Positions 7,632 through 15,145 of a DNA stretch of 30,979 nt are shown here, piece after piece; within the stretch, counting starts at the first letter, position 1; each line of letters starts with the position of its first letter. The DNA comes from a bacterium. Lineage in GTDB: Bacteria > UBP18 > UBA7526. The stretch spans positions 1 through 30,979 of the forward strand of contig JAUXAI010000008.1 of assembly GCA_030619985.1 (NCBI GenBank), given 5' to 3'. Below the pieces are notes generated by a model. That model did no database searches, was not told the origin of the DNA, and saw only the letters and a program-made list of their open reading frames with translations. Both the position numbers and the translations under genes were made by a program.

Positions 7632-8909
7632 ATGAATCTCAGAGAAAAAATTTCTAAGAAAAAAGCGGGGATCGGAATCTTGGGCTTGGGTTATGTTGGC
7701 CTCCCCTTGGCCTGTGAGTTTGCCCAGGCAGGATTTAAGGTAACTGGAATAGATATTGACAGAGAGAGGATAAAGCGCATCAAAATGGGAAGGCATTATA
7801 TTGAAGATGTGGGGAGGAGAGAGGTAACCCAACTAATGAAGAGGGGATTTTTAAAACCTACCTCTGACTTTAAAGCCCTAAAGGGACTGGATGTGATTAT
7901 CATCTGTGTTCCCACTCCTTTGAGGAAGACAAAGGAGCCCGATATCTCGTATGTCGTCTCTGCTGCAAAGGAGATTGCCAAATACTTGAAGAATAATCAG
8001 CTGGTTATCTTAGAAAGCACCACCTATCCTGGCACCACCAGGGAGGTCATACTTCCCATCCTGAAAGAAACCAAAAAGAAATTTTATCTTGCCTTCTCCC
8101 CGGAACGTATCGATCCAGGAAACAAAGAATATACCTTAAGGAATACCCCCAAAATAGTCTCAGGAATTACCAAAGAGTGTGCCCGATTGGCTAAGGCTCT
8201 ATACAAAGAGGTCGTAGATGAGGTTATTATTGTCTCCTCAACTGAGATAGCAGAGATGGTTAAACTTTTAGAGAACACCTTCCGCAGTGTAAATATTGGC
8301 CTGGTGAATGAGATGGCCTTGATGTGTCATCGCCTGGGCATCGATGTCTGGGAGGTGATCGAGGCCGCTAAGACAAAGCCCTTTGGCTTCATGCCCTTCT
8401 ATCCTGGTCCGGGATTGGGAGGCCACTGCCTCCCCGTTGATCCCCATTACCTCTCCTGGAAGCTAAAGACCCTGGATTTCTATGCACGATTCATCGAACT
8501 GGCAGGTGAGATCAATAGCAAGATGCCCGAGTTTCTAGTAGAGAGAATAGAAGATGCCCTGAATAAGAAGAGAAAATCCCTCAAAGGTTCAAGGGTCTTA
8601 ATCTTAGGAGTGGCCTATAAGAAGGATGTCTCTGATACTCGGGAGTCACCCGCCCTAGACGTCATCAAGATATTACAGAAGAAAGGGGTAAAGGTTAGCT
8701 ATCATGATCCCCACGTTTCTAAACTAAGACTGGATAGAAAGGTGCTCAGATCTAAAGAATCCCCGCCCTTAGAAAAACAAGATTGCGTGGTCATTGTTAC
8801 CGATCATACTGCCTTTAATTATCCTGAGATTGTAAAAAAGGCCAAATTAATTATTGATAGCCGGAATGCCACAAAGGGAATAAAGAATAGAAAAATTGTT
8901 AAACTCTGA
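7632..8909 (+). CDS. Nucleotide-sugar dehydrogenase (UDP-GlcNAc 6-dehydrogenase, WbpA/WecC type)
   Basis: NAD-dependent four-electron oxidation of C6 of a UDP-hexose to the uronic acid. The 425-residue protein has the N-terminal Rossmann GLGYVGLPLACEFA (residues 17-30), CVPTPL near 95, ESTTYPGTT near 130, FSPERIDPGN near 157, the KLLENTFRSVNI helix and the catalytic-Cys motif GGHCLPVDPHYL near 263-274. ILGVAYKKDVSDTRESPA near 325 opens the C-terminal UDP-binding domain. The PERIDPGN and HCLPVDPHYL forms are those of the UDP-GlcNAc/ManNAc branch rather than plain UDP-glucose dehydrogenase. It lies 4 bp after the kinase gene and probably feeds acidic sugar to LPS or surface glycan. No partner aminotransferase or acetyltransferase is present in the window. 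Confidence 0.88.
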   Translation: MNLREKISKKKAGIGILGLGYVGLPLACEFAQAGFKVTGIDIDRERIKRIKMGRHYIEDVGRREVTQLMKRGFLKPTSDFKALKGLDVIIICVPTPLRKTKEPDISYVVSAAKEIAKYLKNNQLVILESTTYPGTTREVILPILKETKKKFYLAFSPERIDPGNKEYTLRNTPKIVSGITKECARLAKALYKEVVDEVIIVSSTEIAEMVKLLENTFRSVNIGLVNEMALMCHRLGIDVWEVIEAAKTKPFGFMPFYPGPGLGGHCLPVDPHYLSWKLKTLDFYARFIELAGEINSKMPEFLVERIEDALNKKRKSLKGSRVLILGVAYKKDVSDTRESPALDVIKILQKKGVKVSYHDPHVSKLRLDRKVLRSKESPPLEKQDCVVIVTDHTAFNYPEIVKKAKLIIDSRNATKGIKNRKIVKL

Positions 8910-8965
8910 TGTTTGATAAAAAAGCATTAAACTATGGAGTAGAACGAACAGAAAAAGGAGGAAGA

Positions 8966-11413
8966 ATGAGAAGAAAAAAATGGTTGAAAATTACTTTAAG
9001 TATCATCTTAATCCTTGTTGTTGCTGTTGGAGTAGTTGTTACTTTAGTTCCCATCTCACCAAGGATGCTTTCTAAGTTTGGGATCTCTTTGGATGAGGTC
9101 TTAGCCAAGGTAGAGGTTAAGTTAGGCCGCAAGGCGAGCATAGGAGACTTCCGGCTCTATCTCTTAAGGGGAGGGACATTTGAGAATATCAAGATCGCCA
9201 ACCATGAGGACTTCTCTAAAACTCCCTTCTTCAAGACGGATAAGATGGTAGTTAAATATGCCCTCCTTCCTCTAATCCACAAGGAATTGGTCATCAAGAA
9301 GGTCGTTCTGGTCAAGCCCCAGATCCTCATTGAGAGAGATAAAGAGGGTGAGTGGAGCTTCTCCGATCTTGGCAAGACGCAGATGACCGCAGATCAAAGC
9401 GCAGATTTACGCAGATATCAGCGGCAATCTGTGTTCAAAATCAGCGGCCATCAGCGTTTAGCCTATGCTGCCACTGGAGAAGATAAACCAAAGAAGATGG
9501 CTATTACTGTTTCTAGTATTGCCATTCAGAAGGGAAGGATAATCTTTAACGATGAGGTTATTCCACAGGTTATGAGCATAGAGGACATTGACATCTTGGT
9601 AAGTAACATCTCGCAAGAGGAGAAAGCAGACTTCGATATTAGTTTAAATATCCCGGAAGAGATGGCTTCACCTCTAAAGATAAAGGCCTCTCTCAATCCC
9701 TTTACTCTTAAGGATAAAATGGATATAGATGTCAGAATAGATATTGACGACCTCAATTTAATCTATTTCGCTCCCTACTATAAATCCTTCCTTCCTGGGA
9801 AACTCCAGAGCGCAAAGTTGGATATTGGTTTAGATGTGGGATTAAGGGGGAAGGAAAAAATATCTTCCTCTGGAAAGATTGCTTTAAATAATCTTATCTT
9901 CATCATGACCAGAGGAGTTCCTTTGCCCATAACATTAGAGAGTTTTTCTATAGATCATGACTTAGGGATCGATCTGGAAAAGAACGATATTGATATAAGA
10001 AGATTGAACGTAAAAATAGAGGAGATATCCCTGAACGCTAAAGGCAAGATAAGCGACTTCAAAAAAGAGAGGATATTGAATCTCTCCCTTTTTACTGATC
10101 AGATTCCACTGAAGAGAGCAAAAAGCCTCGCCTCTTCTTTTGTTAGGGCACCTATTCTGAAGGAGATTGAGGTAGAAGGGACCATTGACCTGAAGGTTAA
10201 CCTAAAGGGAAAACTAAAAGAACTCGAGATAGATGGGGTGCTCAACCTGAATGATGATACCATTAAGTATGCCAAGATCAATCAGCCTTTAAGTAATATA
10301 AAATCGAGTATAAAGTTTAATAAGAGGGATATCGATATCCCAAGGCTCTCCGCCAATTTGGGAGGTTCCAACCTGGTCCTGAAAGGCAAGGTTATTAACT
10401 TCAGGAAGCCAAAATTAGACCTCCTTCTGACTTCAAATAAATTAGTCCTGAATGAACTGGTCAATATTGCTGCTAAACCTAGAGCAAAGAAGGGAGTGGC
10501 CATTGAGGGGATCGCCTCTCTAAATACCAGGATAACTAGTCCCACAAAGAAAATAAATCTTGTTGGAGATATCGGCATTCCCCAACTCAAAGTTGATAAA
10601 CTGAAACTGTCAAATACTAACTTAAACTATAGTTTTCAATTGGCGAAAAAGTTACTCACTATCAAATCTCTCAAGACCAACCTCTATCAAGGAGGCCTCA
10701 ATGCCTCTGGTAGCTTGAATCTATCCGACCCTAAAAAATTGGGGTATTCCCTAAAGGCCGATGCTAACGAAATTGACCTAAACGAACTCTTGACCACCAA
10801 TACTAATCTGAAGGATAAGTTTTATGGCACTTTAGGATTGGATTTAGAGATTAGAGGTAAAGGAACAAATCAAAAAGATTTAGAGAGGAATGCTTCGGGA
10901 AAGGGCTATCTGAACCTGGTTAAGGGAAAGATTACCGGCATCACCATCCAGAAGGAACTCATCAGGTTCTTATTGGGCATTCTTCAGATACCAGAGATAA
11001 AAGAGATTCACTATGATAGCCTCTCCGGCCACTTTAACTTGGCAGGAGGAGAAGTGAAGACAAACGACTTCAATCTGGATGGTAAGGAGATGAAAGTCCT
11101 GGCCTCTGGGAGCTACTTCCTCGATGGAAGGCTGGACTTTGATGTTACGGTCAAGCCCACCCCTTTCTTGATTGGCGCTTCCCCTATCCCCCCGCACTTA
11201 AAAGACGAGAGAGGAAATGCAGTAATTCCCTTTAGGTTAACGGGCACTACCCAGAAACCTAAATTTACACCCAAATGGGAGAAAATGATAGAAAAGGCAA
11301 TCAGGACCGAGGCAGAAAAACAATTAGAAAGGGCAGTAGGCAAAGAAGAGACCGAAGCAATTAAGGAAGTAATTAAAGGTATTGGGGATCTCTTTAAGAA
11401 GAAAAAAGAGTAA
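8966..11413 (+). CDS. AsmA-like envelope protein 1 (with in-frame repeat insertion)
   Basis: About 815 residues: a short basic N-terminus, one transmembrane helix (about residues 8-28), then a long beta-rich region typical of AsmA-family proteins. These sit in the inner membrane with the body in the periplasm and are implicated in lipid transport and outer-membrane homeostasis. The first about 130 residues and the last about 165 are clearly paralogous to the next gene (for example VVKYALLPLIHKELVIKKVV, and SGHFNLAGGEVKTNDFNLDG). The middle about 330 residues are extra. The start was placed at ATG 8966 because AGGAGGAAG precedes it; an ATG at 8909 overlapping the upstream stop would add 19 residues without a clear ribosome site. 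Residues about 137-166 are encoded by a repeat element. The tail ends in a Lys/Glu-rich helix. Confidence 0.8.
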   Translation: MRRKKWLKITLSIILILVVAVGVVVTLVPISPRMLSKFGISLDEVLAKVEVKLGRKASIGDFRLYLLRGGTFENIKIANHEDFSKTPFFKTDKMVVKYALLPLIHKELVIKKVVLVKPQILIERDKEGEWSFSDLGKTQMTADQSADLRRYQRQSVFKISGHQRLAYAATGEDKPKKMAITVSSIAIQKGRIIFNDEVIPQVMSIEDIDILVSNISQEEKADFDISLNIPEEMASPLKIKASLNPFTLKDKMDIDVRIDIDDLNLIYFAPYYKSFLPGKLQSAKLDIGLDVGLRGKEKISSSGKIALNNLIFIMTRGVPLPITLESFSIDHDLGIDLEKNDIDIRRLNVKIEEISLNAKGKISDFKKERILNLSLFTDQIPLKRAKSLASSFVRAPILKEIEVEGTIDLKVNLKGKLKELEIDGVLNLNDDTIKYAKINQPLSNIKSSIKFNKRDIDIPRLSANLGGSNLVLKGKVINFRKPKLDLLLTSNKLVLNELVNIAAKPRAKKGVAIEGIASLNTRITSPTKKINLVGDIGIPQLKVDKLKLSNTNLNYSFQLAKKLLTIKSLKTNLYQGGLNASGSLNLSDPKKLGYSLKADANEIDLNELLTTNTNLKDKFYGTLGLDLEIRGKGTNQKDLERNASGKGYLNLVKGKITGITIQKELIRFLLGILQIPEIKEIHYDSLSGHFNLAGGEVKTNDFNLDGKEMKVLASGSYFLDGRLDFDVTVKPTPFLIGASPIPPHLKDERGNAVIPFRLTGTTQKPKFTPKWEKMIEKAIRTEAEKQLERAVGKEETEAIKEVIKGIGDLFKKKKE
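9376..9461. repeat. In-frame inverted-repeat element inside AsmA-like gene 1
   Basis: Left-arm units end in CGCAGAT at 9378-9384, 9388-9394, 9400-9406 and 9410-9416. Right-arm units such as ATCAGCGG, AATCTGTGTT and ATCAGCGTTT follow at about 9417-9460 and are partial reverse complements of the left arm. The segment stays in frame and adds a Gln/Arg-rich linker that the paralogue at 11509 lacks. CGCAGA-type units are otherwise found between genes here (11408, 24654). Confidence 0.7.
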
Positions 11414-11464
11414 CGCAGAAACGCAGAATCTAAACAGAGAGACGCAGAGAAGTTTTCGGCGTTT
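11408..11464 (+). repeat. ACGCAGAA-type repeat after AsmA-like gene 1
   Basis: Units ACGCAGAA (11413-11420 and 11421-11428) and ACGCAGAG (11442-11449) are followed by a right segment containing TTCGGCGTTT (11455-11464), the exact reverse complement of AAACGCCGAA at 24665-24674. The first 17 bases, GAGTAACGCAGAAACGC, also occur at 24654-24670. The stop codon TAA of the upstream gene (11411-11413) lies in this shared 17-mer. Confidence 0.6.
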
Positions 11465-11508
11465 CCTATATATTCTGTGTCCCGGCGATTGCAAAGGAGG
11501 GAAGAAAA

Positions 11509-12951
11509 ATGAAGAAACCAGTTAAGATCTTAGGGATTATTGTTGGGGTGATTGTTGTCCTTGTCATCTTGCTCTGCACTATTCCTATCACATCACCGAA
11601 ACTGAAGGACTTGGCCTTAGCAAAGGCGAAACCTATCTTAGGTCGGGAAGTGACCATTGAGCGGGTGAGGATTGTCCTTCTACGAGGCATAAGGTTAGAT
11701 AAGGTGACGGTGGCCAATAGAAAAGGCTTTGCCAAGGAGCCTCTCTTTGAAGGAAAGAGGATCGTAGTTAAGTATGAACTCCTTCCCCTGCTCCATAGAG
11801 AACTGGTCATCAAGAAAGTCGTTCTGCTTGAGCCAAAAATCCTTTTGGAGAGGAATAGGAAGGGTGTTTGGAACTTCTCTGGTATAGGGAAGAAGACAGA
11901 GGCAAAGGCTAAGCCGGAGATAAAACCAGTTGCGGAAAAAGGAGAAGGAGAGGCGAAGAAGAGACTGACTCTTACCATCTCTCAAATTGCTATTAAGAAA
12001 GGGAAGATCTCTCTTGAGGATAAGAGCAGGGCAGCCCTTAGGTCTTTAAAGACAGGCATCGATCTAACCTCTAGCATAGAGATGAAGGAAGGATTTGCCT
12101 CAAAGGGAAGGATAGGCCTGAATGATTTGACTGCCCAGATGAATCCTACTACGAAGAAGCCCCTGAAGATCTCTGAACTGGAAATCCCTTATGAGTTCAG
12201 AGATAACCTGCTCACTATAGAAAGCCTAAAGATCTTAACCTGTCAGGGAGAATTGGAGGCAGAAGCAAAGATCGATCTTAAGAAAACAGAATATGACTTG
12301 AAAGCAAAGATAGAGAAGATGGAAATAAACGACCTTCTCTCTTCCCTTACCACAATGAAGGATATGGTTTATGGAACTCTGGCCACTGATCTGGAGATAG
12401 AGGCAAAGGGTAAGGGAAGGAGATTAATGAAGAATGCTAAGGGAAAGGGGTTTGTAAATCTTTCTAAAGGAAGGATAAGCGGTCTGCCTTTACAGAAGAA
12501 ATGTCTAAGCTTTCTCTCCCATGTCCTTCCCATCCCTTCCTTAGTAGAGATTCCCTACAATAGCCTGGGCGGCCACTTCAACTTAGCAAAAGGCGAAGTT
12601 AAGACAGAAGATTTCAAACTGGATAGCGATCTGATGAAGATATCTGCCCAAGGGACTTATTCCTTATTGGGCAGGCTCGATTTCGACATTACATTAAAGA
12701 CCACTCCCAAACTCATTAAGCCCTCAGATATCCCGGTTCAGCTAAGAGACGAAGAAGGGAATGCCTCACTGCCCTTTGAACTAAAGGGAACAATTCAGGA
12801 TACTGAGTTTCAGCCCAAGTGGGAGAAGGTGATTAAGAAGGCAATAGAGAAGACAGTGGCAGAAGAGCTGGAGAAGGCAGTAGGAAAGGAAGAGGCCGAA
12901 GCAGCAAAAGAATTGATTAAGGGCCTGGGAGAACTCTTCAAAAAGAAGTAA
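11509..12951 (+). CDS. AsmA-like envelope protein 2
   Basis: This 480-residue paralogue of the preceding gene starts at an ATG behind AAAGGAGGGAAG. It has one N-terminal transmembrane helix (about residues 7-27), a conserved N-terminal module (VVKYELLPLLHRELVIKKVV near residue 88) and a conserved AsmA-type C-terminal module (about 308-470), joined by a Lys/Glu/Pro linker near 131-150. Relative to its neighbour it lacks most of the central beta-rich region, so it is either a shortened duplicate or a shorter family form. It is likely inner-membrane anchored with a periplasmic body. A bridge-like lipid-transfer or outer-membrane-assembly role is inferred from family and context, not shown. The stop codon is immediately followed by ACACGAA repeats. 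Confidence 0.78.
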   Translation: MKKPVKILGIIVGVIVVLVILLCTIPITSPKLKDLALAKAKPILGREVTIERVRIVLLRGIRLDKVTVANRKGFAKEPLFEGKRIVVKYELLPLLHRELVIKKVVLLEPKILLERNRKGVWNFSGIGKKTEAKAKPEIKPVAEKGEGEAKKRLTLTISQIAIKKGKISLEDKSRAALRSLKTGIDLTSSIEMKEGFASKGRIGLNDLTAQMNPTTKKPLKISELEIPYEFRDNLLTIESLKILTCQGELEAEAKIDLKKTEYDLKAKIEKMEINDLLSSLTTMKDMVYGTLATDLEIEAKGKGRRLMKNAKGKGFVNLSKGRISGLPLQKKCLSFLSHVLPIPSLVEIPYNSLGGHFNLAKGEVKTEDFKLDSDLMKISAQGTYSLLGRLDFDITLKTTPKLIKPSDIPVQLRDEEGNASLPFELKGTIQDTEFQPKWEKVIKKAIEKTVAEELEKAVGKEEAEAAKELIKGLGELFKKK

Positions 12952-13036
12952 CACGAATAGACACGAACTGTTAGGCAAGAATGTAATAAACAAAACACGC
13001 CTGTCCGCCGTTAGTGTGGCGGAAATCTACACGAAT
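12950..13036. repeat. ACACGAA repeats flanking a TCCGCC/GGCGGA hairpin
   Basis: ACACGAA occurs at 12951-12957, 12961-12967 and 13029-13035. Between them TCCGCC (13004-13009) and GGCGGA (13018-13023) form a 6-bp stem with an 8-base loop. The TAA stop of AsmA-like gene 2 overlaps the first unit by one base. No T-run follows the hairpin, so an intrinsic terminator is unlikely. Confidence 0.5.
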
Positions 13037-13065
13037 AAATAGTATACAATATCTGAAGGAAAGAT

Positions 13066-14508
13066 ATGGCACCATTAAAGAAGGACTTAAAGACTGGTAA
13101 GTGGTACTTTGTTAAAGAGAAAAAAAGGAGAAGGAAAAGAAAACCTAGGAAGAGAATAGGGGGCTCACTCATTACTTTCATTGCTATCCTGGCCCTTCTT
13201 GTTCTTATCATAATAAAGGCTAACTCCATTGCGGCCTTCATCACAGAGCAGATTATCATCTACAACATTGAGAAGCGCCTCACCGTTCAGTTAAGGATCG
13301 ATAAAGTAGAGGCCGATATCTACCAGGATACGGTGCACCTTGAGGGCTTTAGGATGATAAGTTCCAACCAGATAAGTGAAAAACCCTTTCTTTACTGCCC
13401 GGAGGGGGAGGGACGCTTCTACTTCCGCCAGCTCTTCAAGATGAAGACAGTAATGGATGATATGCTCTTTAAAGAACCAGTCCTCTTCATTGAAAGAAAT
13501 GGTGAGGGTAAGTGGAACCTTCCTAAGAGGAAGAAGTATCGTAAGCCCCGATGGTTCTTCATTATGTTAAAGGCAAAAGTAGAAGATGGGAGGATTGTCT
13601 TCAAGGATGGAATGATAACTGAAGAAGGGCTGACTACAGAATTAAAAGAGATAAGGGGTGAGGCAACGAATCTCTCAGGAAGGATTCCTGCGGGAATAGA
13701 ATACAATTTAATGGGCTATCTAAATGATACCCCCTTAGAGGCAAAAGGGACCATTGACTCATTCAAAGAGCCCTTTGATTTCAGTCTACTCTTAAAAGTA
13801 AGGAATTTAGACCTTCTTCCTTTCGCCTCTTATCAGAGAGAGATTACCTCATGCAAATTAATGCGGGGGAAAATGGACCTGGAGGCAGAACTCGAATGCG
13901 AGAAGAACGAGTTGGATTGTATGAATAAAGTGGTATTCAAAGGTCTTGAACTCCAGCCCGTTCTCGGTGCCAAGCCCTCTCTTATCAAAGTGATGGGTAT
14001 GGGCCCCGCTACCCTGGCCACCGTCTTAAGGGATAATGAAGGAAGAATAAGATTGAATATTCCCGTAAAGGGTGATATTACCGATCCAGACTTTAAAGTT
14101 GGTCCCGCCCTTCTCAAAGCCCTTATCAGAGCCATTCAGGAGACGATTATTGGTCCCTTTAGTTCTGCGGCCAAACTGGTCTTTACCAAAGAAGGGATGT
14201 CCAAGATCCATCTTCTTCCCATCGAGTTTGTCAAAGGAAGCGCCAGACTGGCCAAGGGAGCGATTACTAAACTGGTGGACCTGTCTCGCCTCTTAATAAA
14301 GTATCCCGCCACTCCCCTCCATATCGAGGGATATGTCGATCCCTTGAGTGAGAAGGGGTTATGGAAAGGAACCAGCCTGGCCCAAAGGAGAGCCAAGAAG
14401 ATAGCCGATTACTTAATCAAAGAAGCCAAGATTCCAGAAGAGAAGATTAAATTAAGCGCCAAAGAAGAAAAGGAAAAGAAGAGGGTAGAACTCAGGATTG
14501 AAGAGTAA
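13066..14508 (+). CDS. DUF748/AsmA-type protein with OmpA-like C-terminal segment
   Basis: 480 residues. A strongly basic N-terminus (RRRKRKPRKR, about 22-31) precedes one transmembrane helix (about 33-55). A periplasmic AsmA/DUF748-like region follows, with the phrase EPVLFIERNGEGKWNLP near 139 that matches the equivalent part of the two preceding genes. The end (about 416-480) resembles an OmpA-type peptidoglycan-binding unit: IEGYVDP, then SLAQRRAKKIADYLIKEA and KRVELRIEE, as seen in DUF748 proteins. The protein may tie an inner-membrane bridge-like protein to the cell wall. AAGGAAAG precedes the ATG. It overlaps recX by 11 bp. Substrate and role are unknown. Confidence 0.72.
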   Translation: MAPLKKDLKTGKWYFVKEKKRRRKRKPRKRIGGSLITFIAILALLVLIIIKANSIAAFITEQIIIYNIEKRLTVQLRIDKVEADIYQDTVHLEGFRMISSNQISEKPFLYCPEGEGRFYFRQLFKMKTVMDDMLFKEPVLFIERNGEGKWNLPKRKKYRKPRWFFIMLKAKVEDGRIVFKDGMITEEGLTTELKEIRGEATNLSGRIPAGIEYNLMGYLNDTPLEAKGTIDSFKEPFDFSLLLKVRNLDLLPFASYQREITSCKLMRGKMDLEAELECEKNELDCMNKVVFKGLELQPVLGAKPSLIKVMGMGPATLATVLRDNEGRIRLNIPVKGDITDPDFKVGPALLKALIRAIQETIIGPFSSAAKLVFTKEGMSKIHLLPIEFVKGSARLAKGAITKLVDLSRLLIKYPATPLHIEGYVDPLSEKGLWKGTSLAQRRAKKIADYLIKEAKIPEEKIKLSAKEEKEKKRVELRIEE

Positions 14509-15145
14509 GATTACAGATATCAAGCCGCAGAAGAGGCGTTCCAAGAGAAGGTCGATCTTTGTAGATAATGAGTTCTTATGCGGGGTAGATGAAGAGATTG
14601 TCGCTGTCTTAGGCCTTAAGGTCGGCCAGGAAGTAGCTAAAAGGAAGATAGAGGAGATTCTATATAAGGAAGAAGTAAAAAAAGCAAAGGACTATTCCTT
14701 TAAACTTCTCTCCTATAGACCGCGAAGTATAAAGGAAATCCGGAATAGGTTAAAGAAGAAGAATTATTCTTTAAAAATTATTCTTAAAGTAATCAAAAGC
14801 CTGAAGAGATTAAAGTTTCTCAACGATAGAGAGTTTGCCAAGATGTGGGTGGAGAATAGAATTAGAACTAGGCCCATGGGCAGATATAGACTTTATCAAG
14901 AACTCATCCAGAAGGGGATTGATAGGGAATTAATTGAGAAGACTTTGAACAATTATCGAGAAGAAGAAGAGATAAAGTTAGCCCGAGAACTCGCCCAGAG
15001 GAAACTGAAGAGGTCTTACCAGAATTTAGATGAGGTAACTACTAAGAGGAGGCTCTATGGCTTCTTACAGAGAAGGGGCTTTTCCTACGATATCATCCAA
15101 GAAGTCATGAAAGAGTTAAAGGGGACGGAGAATGAGGGGAAATGA
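14498..15145 (+). CDS. recX: Regulatory protein RecX
   Basis: RecX binds RecA filaments and limits recombinase activity. This 215-residue protein opens with ITDIKPQKRRSKRRSIFVD and EFLCGVDEEIV, the family N-terminus, followed by three three-helix repeats: YSFKLLSYRPRSIKEIRNRL (near residue 67), LNDREFAKMWVENR (near 108) and YGFLQRRGFSYDIIQEVM (near 187). The best start is TTG 14498, which keeps the conserved N-terminus and overlaps the upstream stop. It overlaps alaS by 14 bp. A recX-alaS pair is common in bacteria, but recA, often upstream, is absent here and three AsmA-type genes are in its place. Confidence 0.88.
   Translation: MKSKITDIKPQKRRSKRRSIFVDNEFLCGVDEEIVAVLGLKVGQEVAKRKIEEILYKEEVKKAKDYSFKLLSYRPRSIKEIRNRLKKKNYSLKIILKVIKSLKRLKFLNDREFAKMWVENRIRTRPMGRYRLYQELIQKGIDRELIEKTLNNYREEEEIKLARELAQRKLKRSYQNLDEVTTKRRLYGFLQRRGFSYDIIQEVMKELKGTENEGK

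Noticed and set aside
8909-8965. Longer AsmA-like 1 start at ATG 8909
   Set aside because: It overlaps the previous stop without a clear ribosome site, while ATG 8966 follows AGGAGGAAG and places the transmembrane helix at the N-terminus.
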